From Haemonchus contortus (lineage: Eukaryota > Nematoda > Chromadorea > Rhabditida > Trichostrongylidae): a stretch of DNA of 64,000 bases. Location of the stretch: the NCBI GenBank assembly GCA_000469685.2, contig LS997564.1:16023591-16087590 (forward strand). The letters run 5' to 3'. Below, piece by piece: positions 9,792 through 21,639 of this stretch; position 1 is the stretch's first letter; every line of letters begins with the position of its first letter. The notes beneath the pieces were generated by a model, which ran no database searches, was not told the DNA's origin, and saw only the letters and a list, made by a program, of their open reading frames with translations. Both the position numbers and the translations under genes were made by a program.

Positions 9792-12700
9792 TTAGATGAG
9801 CGACATAGAGAGCCACAGTAATTGCAAGAAGTACACACAAACACTTCTGGCATAACCTTTAATTATAAGGGTGAGCATTGTTTTGTTGTCATTTTCAACG
9901 ATGTATCGACTTAGTTCTTCTAATTCTGGTCGATCATAATAATAAACTTTTTTTCCTATCCATATGGTATAACTGCGCTGTTCCTCCTGCAACTTGAGGT
10001 GAGATTCTGGATCGGAAGGGAAATCAGCAGGGTAAATTATTAGCTTACCGGGGCCCAGAATGGTTTCCGCGCTGATGCGAAGGAATGCTGGATGCTCTCG
10101 TGCGATCTCAAATAGCTTTGAGAATTTCTGAATGACCATTGGTTGTCAAAGTTCCTCAGAGTAGGTATGGCTCCGTCACAGCAATTACAGTACTACCTCA
10201 TCTTTTTTCAATTTCACTGCCTTCCGAACCAAGTAGATAAGGGGTATAACTGAAGGCATGAAAATGATGGTGCTTGCCAACAAATTACCGTAGCCATATG
10301 CCGACTTCTCCACTGAATTCTGCAATTACAATTCAGAAGATTTATGTTCGTACTGGTATTATTATTTTAATCAGTCGGCTCGCTCAGCTAGGTCCTTCTT
10401 TTTCACCGCGAAGTTAGCCTGCCGTCAACGTCCTTTCCGCGTGTGGACACTCTGGTACAGGAGCGCAGAACAAAGAAACTCTCCTCCAGACACATATCCG
10501 TGCAGAATGCTGCCCAGCTCATGTGTATTTAGGTAACTCAGTTCATCCCCTCTTCCTTCAGCTTGACCGTGCAAGTTTGCCCAGACTACGCACATTTCAC
10601 AAATGTATCTTGTGCACACCCAATATGCTTTCGCGATCGGGATCCAGTTAAGTCACTTTCTAGCACTACTACCGTTGTCTTAATTCTGTTGCCTGCACTC
10701 TTGCCGAATTAAACGCACTAGGTCCGTTCCGCCCTATGTGGGCATGGTCTATTCGCGCCACTCTTAGTCAGCATTCCCGTGATTCCGCCACCACTAATTG
10801 GTAAGTGTAAATTGAGCTCCTCGAGCACGCTCCGCACCTGTGGGTGGAATCCAATCCATCTACCATCAGTGTTCCCACTGATGGTAGATGGAGTGTTCCC
10901 ACTGATGGTAGATGGATTTTTTGCCTCCTATACTCCTACCGAATTTGAACGCTCTAGGAAAACGGCAACAAGATATATAATTCCTGGTCACACATACACA
11001 ACACACACACACACACAACACACACAACACCACGCACACACACAAACACACACACACACACCCTTACATACATATACACACAAACACACACCGACAAGGC
11101 AACAGACACACTTGGCGTGTTATATAAAGAAGATTGTACTGTAACAAGTAGTGAACCAGTCTTCAGTCAAGTCAGTTAACGCGGAATATTATGTTAAATT
11201 AGGAAATAAGCTGACCTTTTCAAGCCACCAAGGAAATTGCATCCATGTGGACATTGCATGACAGTCAATTACTTGCAGTATCTATAACTGAGTTATAATG
11301 ATATGAGGAATATGAAATGGTAAACGTAGCCCAAATCGCAGAGGCGAGGATGGGAACTAAAATGTAGTCAAACCTTGCATTTTCGTTACGAGTTTGTACG
11401 AATGAAAAGTATTTGACCGTAGGTGGGGATCATAACAAAATCACAAGAAATTGGTCTTATCTACGACTCTCGAATGGGAGCACTTCTACGACTGCTATTA
11501 GGGTGTCCATTAAGTTCGTTGACCATTTGTAAACAGCGTCGCGTTACGCAAAGCGTTGTGATTTTGCATAATGGTTTGGCAATGTCGCCTGGGGCTATCT
11601 TCTGAGCTAGCTAGCCCTGAATTTCCTTTCCAACTCTTCCCCTAATAAAGCAGTGAAGATGAGTGATAGTCACCACCACTGCCGATGTTTGCTGGACTAC
11701 TACAACCTGGGCATCTCCAGACGTCAAACCACGACCAGGATGCATCAGCAGTTTGGCGACAACACCCCTTCTAAGAACTGGATGTCAAAATGGTGGACTC
11801 GCTTCATTAATGGAAACTATGTATGGCATCGAAGATATCGTCTGATCGCCCAGCCGATCGACAAGGCATTCTGGATGTCCTGGACGATGAACCGACATCG
11901 TCCATGCGCGACTCAAGCAAGGTCACACAGGTACCCCGTTCCACCATCCACAAAGTCCTTATTGAATATGGCAAGTCGAAGAAGCGTCAAGTTGTCCCTC
12001 ACGACCTCCCGCCGGCACAGGCAAGGAAGCGGGTTGAGGTGTGCTCCGACAACCTCATACTCAGAGGCCTGAGGAAGATTCTGGACTCCCTCATTAGCCA
12101 AGATGAGAAGTGGGTTTGCTACTCTAATCCTGTCAACAAACCAGTCTGAGTTGATTTCGATGCGCCCCCGCCAAGCCGTGCAAAGAGGAATATGCATGGG
12201 AAGAAGCGCCTTCTGTCATTCTGGTTCTCTCGCCACGGCGTCGTCCACTATAGCATCCTATCCAACAACGCAACAGTGACGGCAGAGACCCTCTCTGAAG
12301 AATTGCAGGAAATCAAGGTGAAAGCTGCCGCCTTGTCCCAGAAACTTGCAAATCCGTGGTTGCTCTGAGACAATCGAGCCATCACAAAGCGAGAGATACT
12401 CAGGCCGTCCTGGACAGGCTGGGTATCAAGACGCATCCACCGTATAGCCCGCACATCAGTCCATGCGATTACCACATCTTTCGGTCCAAACAAAATTTCT
12501 TGGACGGAAAACAGCTGGAGAACGAGCGCGACCTCAAGGACGTGATCGAGTACTGGGCCGAGTCGAGGCCCACCTGCTTTTGGGAGGACGGAGTTGCCAC
12601 TCTACCCTATCGTTGGCAAAAGGTGGTGACTATCACAGAGGCTAGCTGACCCTTTCCGGCAAGCGAGGAATCTTTCCGTTGGTTAATTAAGGTGTCGCAA

Positions 12701-15700
12701 AAATGCATGATGTAAAGGAGCACGGAAGGCTAGAGTGATTCTAGCAATGTTTCATCCTAGAAATTACCTCACTGCATTGCCATGTCCTACAGAGCTCCCC
12801 TCAGCGTCAAAAGGCACAGTTCACGACAAAAATAGTTTCCGAAACCTCTATAGAATGGAGCTGTGACTCCCAAGGATACCACAAAGAAAGCTAATGGGTG
12901 GAAAACGGCCTGATAGGATGTAATGGAGGCCCGAAAATTCTTAGCCGACGTATACATCCACGAGATTTGAGTTCTCACGGAAGTTGTAGGGTTGCAGTTG
13001 TAGTTCTCTTGTAGAAGATGTACAGTTCATAGCATTCGCATCGGGACGCACACGGTGCACGCAGGCAGCTTACTATAGCCAGTTGTGAGTAATTTCACCC
13101 TCGATTGGATAACTCATTCAGATACCCCTTTTATGCAGCTCGTCTTATTCTCGCTCAACCCCTCAGGTCATTCTTCATGATTTCATTTCTCAAAGCCTCT
13201 TATTTCTTATATCGATTTTGCTTTTTTGCGCTATTCTGGACTAGCAGTTCCATAAGTCATATAGAACTCACAATCAGCACATCAAAATTATTTTGAACAG
13301 TGCCTCTTAGCACTCTTCCTTAGATCTTAGGTGCTACCTTGAAAGAAAGATGCCATACCAGAATGACAAAAAAGCAGTAATTGTATGCCGGTATAGTTTT
13401 TGCCACACTAAACCAAGACCAGAAGCCGTCATGTTCGCCCAGTAGTGATACCATATCGATTTCCAACTCATGCGTCCCTGAAGAGTACAAGAATAGGGAT
13501 TTTAACGTGGAACATCAATTTTCAGTTCTTGTGTAGTTATAAGCTATAAACACGGATTGAAGGTGGGTTTTTTATTATTTACATTTAGGCGAACGTGGTG
13601 TTGTGGAAAGTGGCTCGTGATCACCCACGAATGATCCAAGTTCGAATCCCGGATCGATACTCCTCCAGGCCAACCAGGTCTCTACTCCCCCGAGGGCACT
13701 TAATTGGTACCTAATACGTTTGGTTAAAGCACTGATTTGTTTATCAGCTTACAAGATATAACCCACATACGCATCCAAAATGCCACTAGGATTTCGGGGA
13801 AAGGCGAGTGCGGGGCCATCCCGAACCGGGATTGATTAGCGTCAAAGGACCTGAACCTTTTTATCAATCGGATACCCATCGGTAGTCCCCTTTATCGAGT
13901 ATATCCTACTGTGATACTTTACGCAAATGCTCCCATTTAGGAGCAACGTAAACACCTGACACAATGACCTCTTAGACAAATTTTAAACCAATCAACGAGC
14001 CAAGACAAATATAACGGTTTGTTTATCTGAGCGAATATCGGTCTGGGATTCGATCTCGAGCCATGTCTTCGGTAGTGCGCCTCCAAGTTTCCACCATCTC
14101 GACTCTTTGTCTGTTGATGCATGTAACCAAGAAAAACGAGCAAATGGCGAAGCCACGAATACTCACCGTAAATATAAACAAAAATTAAAATCATCAAGAA
14201 AATGTACAGATTTATCGAAAATTTGACAGCTTCCTCTTCTAACGAGTGAATCCCATGTGAAAACTACAAAAAATAGGTTTTAATGAGAATCGCAAACATA
14301 ATCGGGTTAACAATTTAGTATTCGTAAGAGTACCTGCCACGTGAATACAATATAGTAAAAACAACTGCATGTACAGTAAACGAGCAGTATTACTGTGTGA
14401 ACAAAATACGATTTCGAGAGCACGTGATCCCGAAGGAGCGAATGAATCACGAAGAATGCTGCTGAAGTACACCTTCAAGAGGGTATCTGGAGACAGTTGT
14501 TGGAGCATAATATGGTTTCTGCTTTCACTACCCAGGGATTTCATTCAAGTATCAAGAATGTCAGAACTCAACAGCCTTTGGTGGGGCGAGGTCGGATTTT
14601 CACGAGGAATATTTGTGAAAGTGTAGTTCGGAGGGGGTGAAAGGGTGGGAGGGGAGGGGAAGCACACATAACAATACTAGTTTATTAAGGAATTACCACG
14701 AGGACACGTGTTATCCAGTGTTGCGCTACGGATGTGTGAATTTCAACTGAGCTTCAATAGGGAAGGAGCGCCGAGGTTGAAGAGTTCCAGCTTTCCAGCA
14801 CAAGGCACCCACCCAGGCGCTCCTCCAGGCGCTCCCATTCTTCTAAGCCTAGGGTAAAAACTACACCCGTTAGCTGAAATCACAACGTAAAAAAGCACAC
14901 AGATATCCGAATCCAATCATTCCCTTCGTTTCAAGTAACACTGTGTTAATTTCTTGTTATACAAACACTTATGTTTGCCCCCCTCCCTCCCCCAGTTTCA
15001 CCGGAATGGTGTGTACGAGATCATCAGCTGCGAGCGACGCAAAAGCGGATGCTACCGAAGACATTACCTTTATGCAATAATTACTTAGGTACTTATGGAG
15101 TAGGAACGGTACACTTACCGAATGAATAGGACCAGTTAATCATGTAAGATCCACCAAAGTATATCAACAATACAGTTGTGAACACACTGTGGGTTGTTAT
15201 GAAAAATTCAGGGATAGTAGCTGCAGAAAACGCCAGACCTGAGCAGAACAGCGCTTGACCGATTCTATTCGAATTAAATTTGGAAAGTAATGGGTTCAAT
15301 GTGGTAAAGGGAGCGGGTGGATATCGCCTTGCCACGGCGTGGTTAGGTACCTTTAATAGATAACTTCCTACGAACCTACCTTTCTATCCTACACCCACCA
15401 CCGACTACACAGAAACGAAAATTCAGTACAGCACTCGGCTCTTACAGTAATCCGGCACATGTTAATATGCGAATTTTCACCCTTCACATATACGACGCAT
15501 CAAAAAGGCGCCTTGGGTAAGGACACAGGGGTAGGGGATAGGCAAGCAAAAGATTACTGTAAGAGCCGAGTGCCGGTGCTGAATTTCCGTTTCTGTGCCG
15601 ATTTTACTTAATGGTTTCGAGATATAAACTGACACCATCCTAAATTGTGAGTCTCAACTCTTTCGGCTTTCCGTGCTTGTCGCACTGATCGCGTGTTGCG

Positions 15701-18700
15701 GAGCATCACCAGTTGACTTTAGGGAGTTGGTTGGGTTGATTTAGAAAGATTACGGCGAGTGAACACTTCTATCAGCTTTATGCCGCAGAACACTAGAAAG
15801 GATTTGCCGCTGCGTGAGCACGTTCAGAGAAGTCAGTTGCCGCTGCGTGAGCACGTTCAGAGAATTCAGGTACTTGCCATAAAGCTGCCATGGTAGATAA
15901 TTAATTACTGTGAAAAAACATGCAGTCCACTATCGCTTCTTTGTGGTTTTGAAACCCAAGCACCACCTTACTGGTGTTGAATGTAGTTGATCGATTCATT
16001 CAACAACGTTGTCAGGTTCGCCTCTGGGAACTCATCCTACGCATTAGATTTTGGCAACATTTCTTGAATGGGAAAGGGTAAAAGAGGTCGAAAATCAGCG
16101 TTTTTGAAAGAGATCATCATCGGTGTTCTTGAAACGATCGTTTCCGAAATGCACCTTGTTTATTAACTGAGAAGCTGATTAAGGAACCAGGACTGGCCTC
16201 ACGCAGTAATGACAGCACGACAACAACGGCAAATACAGACATGAAACATGACATATAATTGCACCAGAACGCTATCCATGTGATCTGAAATGGAGAATAT
16301 CATAAGGATGGCATTCATAGCGCAACGGCTAGGGTATTTTATCGGTCACACAGCCTAAGAGATCGTTCGAAGCCCTCATTCTCCTGTGGTATGCATGTTT
16401 CTGGCGTGTGAGTTTAGGAACACTGACCTTTCAGGGCTACACGGTAAGGCGGTTTGCCTTTCTCTCTCGCCTTATCTCCACCACCCTAGTGAGCTATCGG
16501 CGCAAGCCTTTTTTTGCACCGCAACGTTTTCCGTTATTTCTATCGAAATACTGCGCTTCCTGTAAGGTTTCTGCTTCACGGTCCTGAGCTCACTCTTTCC
16601 TATGTCCCTTCCCATTCAAGACCATATGTGCAGTGATTGCAAATGCGTGGAACGGAGCAATCACTTACCATGTAGCTATTGCCATTTCGTTTCCTGAACG
16701 ATGATGCACAAAATAACCCGCACACACAAAGGCCGGCTGACGAGATCGCTAGTCGAAGAGCAGCAGCGTACGTCTAAAATTTGGAAAATCAATCAGCTCT
16801 CTATACATATCTTCAGTGATCTTTTTTTGACAAGCCCAATTATCGTTTCGGCTTATACACCTTGGTGGCTTCTGACCATCTATCAGTTCCCAAACACAAT
16901 AGGTTACGCCTCTTATTATTGGAACCTAATAATGCCCAGCGAGTAAGGGTGATGTACTATTAGGATGAAATAAGGGAAGAAATTTCTATCAGTGAAAGTG
17001 GAGGAATAAATAAGGTGGGACAGAAGAATTTTAGTAATTCGATATCTTCAGGGACATCATATTTCAAAGCTACACCCTCAAAGGAGCAGTCGAGATGGGA
17101 AAGTTGCATAACTAATCTTCGACGGATTCTTTCGCATTCATTTTGGTATCAAACTGATCATCATCTCCTCTTCAGGACTCCACTTTATAGATTTGCTCGC
17201 TCGTGGAAACTATTACATTTTGAACGGGCTCGAAAGAGTCCTTGAATGGAACTAACTATAGATTGAACAATGGGAAATAAATTTTAAAATACTAGAGATT
17301 CTAAAACTTACCTCTACTTGGAACAAGACCTTGGGATTGGAATAGGCACCAACTAAAGAGATTACTTCCTGAGTCTTCCTGTACGGGAAGTTGAATACCG
17401 CTGTCCCATAGAAAAACATTGTAACAACATCTGGAGTTTCACGAGATGATAGCAAGGAGGAAGAAGGTGAAAATTAAATATTTTGCCCAGATAACGAGAC
17501 TCGAACTGAATCAGCTTCCCCTTTTGCTTATCTTTAAGACCATAAAGGTTTTTCAGTTCAGTAGGAGCGATTTCGCATGTGTTTCTATTGGAAAGCACTA
17601 TTTTTTCATTTAGTAGTGCTCGCACAGCTCTGACGAAAACTTAACAGCTGCGAGTTACAGAAGCGTGCAGAACTGTTTAAAGGTTAGGCTCCCCGCCGAG
17701 TTGTCCCGTAACCGTCCGTCCCTTTAAGTCTCAACAAGACCTTTGTTAGGTAAGCGCACTATTCTGTAGAGTGAAGTTTTTACAGTTAAACTTGCCCGAA
17801 AAGAAGCGGATCCCAACCGAATGACAATTATTTCGAAGATTTCCTCATTTAAGGAGAGAACTTTCAGCGTCCCTGCGACTGAAGTTCCAACTTATTGCGC
17901 ATGTAAGTGCATCACAAACCACCAATGCTTTCATAGCAACCTTGAAGGCGCAGCTTACGGTGAAAATAGTTTCTGAGTTTCCTCTCTATGATGAATCTGT
18001 GCCCCGAATGATAGCGTGTGGGACATTGTACTGCCGAAGAACCCCTCGACAGGACATAGAAAGGCTCTGAAGTAGTTTGGCATACGCACGTATACCAGGG
18101 CGGCCGTGTTGTGGCGGCTTTATTAAGGCTGTAACATTCGAAATTAAGCGATAGGACTCGACGAACAGTACGCTCAAGTGGGAGAGCCCAAATTATTACA
18201 GTCATGCAATCTCGTACATCCTCCTTTCTCACTATCCTTTTGAAGCCTAATTTATGAAAGACCGTCGATTTCCACGCGTTCTTCCTGATTTTTACTTTAT
18301 TCTGCTCCATAACTTCCAATAATTTATTTGAGCTACGTATCTTGGAGCTGTAATGAATTGTGCCTTTTCCTTTTCCCTGTTTGTCCGCTACCAGTACAGC
18401 TTTAACTTTAAAGAAGGGTAGAACAATGACGTACATATAAAAGCTATAAGTAATCGCAGAAGTCGTAGTCCAATGAAACATAGAAAATAAAGTACCAAAA
18501 GTTGAAGCATAACTATCTGAAGTGCTTTTGGAAATCATCTCAGTTTCAGTGTCACAATCAAGTAAGTGTAATCAGATAAAAGTGTGTAGAATGAGTTGAA
18601 ATCCTGCCTGAACTTACATGAAGATCTATTTTTTGCGTATTCAAATTTAGCAGATACCTTAAAAATACGATTTTACCAAATGTTTTCAGTGTGTGGGCGG

Positions 18701-21633
18701 TACGAACCCAGCTTTGAAGGCACATCCTACCATTTAGGTCGCTAAAGCAGTTTTGTTAGGGTAAAATATGACGAATTCTTCCATAAGGAGCGATCACAGA
18801 AACTATAGCTTTCAGACAGGGGAATGCATCGCAATTGCTTCCCTCAGGGTTCCGACAAATCAGCTTGTAGAAGGAGGAACAATATAAGGATCTCTCTGCT
18901 ACCTTCTATGGCTATCACCTGTGAGGCGGCTACCACTTGAGTTGCCTCCTGCGATTGGCGTGGGACGACAGAGTTGGAACGCTTAAACGTTTTTCAAAAT
19001 TATGGTCCGTTGCAGCCTCTTCACAGATTCAAAGTTCACATAGGGTGATAATGGTCATTTGTGGTTTCGTAGCCCATCATAGCGTTATTCCTTTGTCCGG
19101 GATGAGCCTTTGAGGGTTTTTTTTTTGGTTGTCATCACTAGAAAGAATGTTCAACGCGTAGATGTAGTTTAAAAAGAAATTACGTTGCATAGGAGTCCGA
19201 AGCGGTGAGTACGATATCGGGGAATGATGGCTCTTCCTCGCACGACCCATTGATATAGTACCGTCCACGTGAATCTGTTTGGCACATACGATCCTCATAT
19301 ATAGAGACACAAAAAGTTTCTGAAAGGGTTCTCATGCGTTTGGCATCAATTCATTATTTGAGGAAAGCTGTATAGCAAGTGATGGGTGAATTAGTACTAG
19401 ACGGGTGCGCTTCGTTGCGCGTGTCCGTCGAAACTAGGTCATGTCGCAGCCGTCGCATGCGGCGGATCAGCCACGATCTTTGACAAACGTCGCAGTTGTC
19501 AGTGAGGCATACGAAATGCGCTTGGTCCACGGCATCCAGCCAAAAGATAAGATAACACGACAAAATGCAAATCATTCGCTCCACTGACACCTGGTGGTAC
19601 TGAAATGTCATCCCGAGACTTCAGTGGGGAGCGCCGCGCGCGAAGTGGGCGGGATGACCTACTTTCGACGGACACGCGCAACGGACGTTCTCCGTACTAG
19701 ACATATGCAAAGGAGAAAACGAAGGTCTCGATCTGGAGACGGACTTTCCCTCCGCGCCGCCCAATCGACGTGGTTTGCGAGCTGGACCACTCGTCCAGGT
19801 GATCGGGCAAACCTCTGCTCATCGAGCTGATAGAAGCCCAATCGATGACGCCGCTACTATCAGACGCCGAATTCGGGGAATGCTTGTATTCTGCATCAGC
19901 GTGGCGTTATCTATCGGGCTTATATCAGCTGGATGGGGGGAGCCGGTCGTTTGGCGCGATGGGCGGAGTCGCGCCGCCTCAAATGGGCCTCAGAAGGAGC
20001 GCGCACATCTCAGATCGCGTAATCTTCTGCTCTCCTCTCCTCTATAGATGATCGAATTGGCTTCTATCATCTATAGAGGAGAGGAGAGCAGAAGATTACG
20101 CGATCTGAACGAGTTGAACGGCGCGATGGGCGGAGTCGCGCCGCCTCAAATAGGCGGCGCGACCCCGCCCATCGCGCCAAACGACATACACCCGAGGGAT
20201 CGCATCAAACGTCATACACCCCTTCAATCTTTCGGCATAATTGTACGAGCTTATTAGTAATATCTGGAAGGCTATTCACGACAATTCTAAAGCTACCGGC
20301 AGCATTAGCGAAAAAGTCCAAGCTTTTGCGCTTCTGCAGTAGCACTCGAACTGAGTTTTTTGATGTGGATACAATGTGAAGGGGTTGCTCATAGTAACGT
20401 GTTTCAGAGGCGAAGTACCATTTTTCTTGAATTGGCTTTTGCAGGAGACCACAGCTTCCGGGTCCTCGTAGAGCTTGAAAATATTGGCGAGATAATGGTA
20501 ACCACGATGAAGACCGACATGGTGCCTCATTATAGTTAGCACCACGACTCCGATTCCAACTCCTGCAAATCGTTATTCCGAATATTTGTTAGTTTTTTGA
20601 CTGGTAAACCGTTTTTGCTACAGAGAGGCTGTAGATGACAAAGACGTTCAGTGCATTTGCGCTTTCTGTAAAAAGGATTCTTGTTCAGCTTAGCTTGGCT
20701 CTCATAATGGCTGGTTGGTTCTTTCTAACTTGGAAAGAAAATTTACTGATTCGAACATCTAGGGTCCACTCAAGGGATTAGAAATTTCTTTTAACTTTCT
20801 CAAAATTCCTTCAATTACTTCCATACCTGCATAACCCATTCCGTGCAGCTCCATGGATCGCACAATACCTGCTTGACACAATTGAGAGACGAAAATTTCC
20901 AAGTGAAGCAATGGAAGGACTATTGATAACGAAGCGAAGAAGTATATGACAAGGAAAAAGACTGCAAATATCAGTTAGAGTATTTTCAAGTGCTTAGAAG
21001 TTCAACTGAACACCTCAGAATGAGCATTTCGTAGCAAAAAAAAACGTTCTGCCATTTTTAGAACGAAGCAGCGCCAGCAGCAATCGGTGTTTTAGGGGTG
21101 ATACAGCACCTCCCGAGTTATGGGTGAGCGTCTTGTATCAGCCATGCCCACTGAGTAGGATGGAGAGAGTGTACTGGCCCAAAGAATCGGGCGATTCTAC
21201 ATGGATATTCCATGATCGCTGTATCCAGTAGGTTTGGAATCTTATGCAACTGTCCGTTTCACTTCGACTTGAATAGCTGCACTGCATTGGGCCAGAAGGT
21301 CACCAATGGCGTTGCGATCAAAAGTGAACTGTATAAACAATATTTGTTTTCTTCTACGATAATTACAAAATGGACATTATCGAAGTGGGCAAGTATTTTC
21401 AAACTTTTTTCCGAGAAAGATTGCAAAGCAACAAAATCCGGAACGAGAAGTTAAGCAAACTTCCACGCTTATAGAGTGAGTAATTTAGAACAACGCACAT
21501 CCACCATGTTTGAGCGCTTGCAGGGGAAACACCCATAACGAATCTGTAGAGAGCATTAAGCCGAGCATCATAAAGGTGTCGACAATTGTCGTCATCCAGG
21601 TGCCCAGCGATCCAGAGCTTCTCGTACGATACT
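9792..21633 (-). CDS. SLC6-type sodium-coupled solute transporter (multi-exon)
   Basis: Plasma-membrane 12-TM symporter of the neurotransmitter-transporter family (Na+-coupled uptake of amine or amino acid; substrate unknown). I assembled minus-strand exons by splice sites and phase: 21633-21499 (TM1), 20961-20827 (TM2), 20562-20419 (TM3), 18516-18407 (TM4), 17430-17312 (TM6), 16284-16203 (TM7), 15238-15119 (TM8), 14461-14334, 14263-14167 (TM9), 13477-13338 (TM10), 11281-11216 (TM11, least sure), 10319-10197 (TM12), 10127-9792 (tail, stop). Phases agree at every junction except TM4 to TM6, where a TM5 exon is missing or unrecognised. Family marks: LWVFPLQALKHGG (usual VWRFPYxxxxNGGG), LPLLHLEIFVSQ in TM2, LAFSAATIPEFF in TM8 (usual GLAFIAYPEA), YIYGTHELEIDMVSLLGEH in TM9/10. 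The Arg of WRFP is Val, so transport chemistry may be altered. The 5' end and start codon are not found. Introns hold a mariner, a Helitron and several MITEs. Confidence 0.82.
10371..11133 (-). mobile_element. Complete nonautonomous Helitron (element E) in an SLC6 intron
   Basis: The minus-strand 5' end is TCTTCTTTATATAACACGCC, preceded by A. The 3' end is a hairpin region (CTAGCTGAGCGAGCCGA) closing in CTGA and followed by T, matching the TC...CTRR rule and A/T insertion site. Inside are the family's GTGTGTCTGTTG motif, a CA/GT microsatellite and one internal unit; TACCATCAGTGTTCCCACTG is locally duplicated at 10862-10916. It lies between the putative TM11 and TM12 exons of the SLC6 gene, in the gene's orientation. 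Confidence 0.8.
11495..12705 (+). mobile_element. Second mariner/Tc element, decayed, in an SLC6 intron
   Basis: A candidate left end (TTAGGGTGTCCATTAAGTTC, about 11499) precedes a plus-strand transposase remnant. The right end is poorly preserved, so the right boundary is approximate. It lies in the intron between SLC6 exons 13338-13477 and 11216-11281, opposite to the gene's direction. It differs from the mariner at 5315 in both ends and protein. Confidence 0.7.
11653..12649 (+). pseudogene. Mariner transposase pseudogene, frameshifted
   Basis: The frame starts MKMSDSHHHCRCLLDYYNLG and shifts near 11823. It continues with RSTIHKVLIEYGKSKK and VVPHDLPPAQARKRVEV, then ISQDEKWVCY (first catalytic Asp present), stops at TGA 12147-12149, and resumes. 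A TGA near 12366 precedes DNRA, where LLxDNARPH is expected. The last block, from 12356, reads THPPYSPHISPCDYHIF, so the third Asp of YSPD is His. The C-terminus FWEDGVATLPYRWQKVV is typical. At least one frameshift, two nonsense codons and a catalytic substitution make it inactive. Confidence 0.82.
12812..12970. mobile_element. Truncated TTAA element (AGGCACAGTTCACG end)
   Basis: Begins AGGCACAGTTCACGACAAAA and shares interior words (GGAAAACGGCCT) with the complete copy at 47968-48478. The other terminus is absent. Its antisense frame looks like a hydrophobic peptide but is repeat sequence, not an SLC6 exon. Confidence 0.65.
13590..13920 (+). repeat. tRNA-derived SINE-like sequence
   Basis: It has a Pol III-like internal promoter: an A-box-like TGGTGTTGTGGAAAGTGG near 13599 and a B-box-like AGTTCGAATCCC near 13650, with suitable spacing. 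The arms do not fold into a clean cloverleaf, so it is not a working tRNA gene. A related reversed segment lies in the next SLC6 intron at 14030-14130. Confidence 0.45.
14030..14130 (-). repeat. tRNA-like/SINE fragment, inverted
   Basis: On the minus strand an A-box-like TGGTGGAAACTTGG is followed by a B-box-like GATCGAATCCC. It lies within the SLC6 intron immediately downstream of the TM9 exon. Stems are not well paired; a pseudo-tRNA or SINE piece. Confidence 0.4.
15408..15597. mobile_element. MITE, 190 bp, with ~48-bp TIRs
   Basis: CACAGAAACGAAAATTCAG at 15408 and the complement ending GTTTCTGTG at 15597 are the outer ends. The pairing runs inward through GCACTCGGCTCTTACAGTAA / TTACTGTAAGAGCCGAGTGC. 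It sits in the SLC6 intron between the TM7 and TM8 exons. No coding capacity. Confidence 0.75.
15800..15870. repeat. Direct duplication of about 33 bp
   Basis: GCCGCTGCGTGAGCACGTTC followed by AGAGAA occurs twice in a row (near 15807 and 15839). This is a small local tandem duplication inside an SLC6 intron. Confidence 0.7.
16317..16390 (+). repeat. tRNA-like relic
   Basis: A-box-like TAGCGCAACGGCTAGGG and B-box-like CGTTCGAAGCCC are about 40 bp apart, but the D and anticodon stems do not pair. Probably a tRNA pseudogene or SINE head. It lies just upstream, in gene sense, of the SLC6 TM7 exon. Confidence 0.35.
17946..18365. mobile_element. TTAA element, decayed copy in an SLC6 intron
   Basis: The left end AGGCGCAGCTTACGGTGAAA and right end TGAATTGTGCCT are diverged versions of the AGGCACAGTTCACG termini seen at 47968 and elsewhere. 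The flanks are TTGA and TTTT instead of TTAA. It starts about 40 bp downstream (gene sense) of the TM4 exon, in the interval where the TM5 exon is expected. Confidence 0.6.
18520..19385. other. Intron sequence without a recognisable feature
   Basis: Lies between the TM3 and TM4 exons of the SLC6 gene. No credible frame or paired transposon end. Confidence 0.4.
19391..19701. mobile_element. TIR MITE (GTTGCGCG...CCGTCGAAA ends), copy 2
   Basis: Its ends contain GTTGCGCGTGTCCGTCGAAA (about 19415) and the complement TTTCGACGGACACGCGCAAC (about 19661-19680). The interior matches the copy at 9400-9705 in reverse orientation (GCAAATCATTCGCTCCACTG). It lies in the SLC6 TM3-TM4 intron; the other copy lies just past the gene's 3' end. 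Confidence 0.75.
19946..20185. mobile_element. GC-rich MITE with a perfect 42-bp central hairpin
   Basis: The ends are inverted: GTCGTTTGGCGCGATGGGCG at 19946 and CGCCCATCGCGCCAAACGAC ending at 20185. At 20011-20107 an inner palindrome pairs 42 bases without a mismatch (CAGATCGCGTAATCTTCTGC... against its complement) around a 13-base loop. A second direct copy of the left-end sequence (GGCGCGATGGGCGGAGTCGC, about 20120) sits just right of the hairpin, so the element looks internally duplicated. Confidence 0.75.
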
Positions 21634-21639
21634 CTTAAT

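Noticed and set aside
12787..12978. 63-codon minus frame with hydrophobic character, considered as SLC6 TM11
   Set aside because: It overlaps the end of a TTAA element (AGGCACAGTTCACG) and shares interior words with the copy at 47968, so it is repeat sequence.
13640..13670. Functional tRNA gene suggested by B-box AGTTCGAATCCC
   Set aside because: Acceptor, D and T stems do not pair properly; better explained as a tRNA-derived SINE.
16701..16946. 81-codon plus frame
   Set aside because: Antisense to an SLC6 intron, without domain or splice borders.
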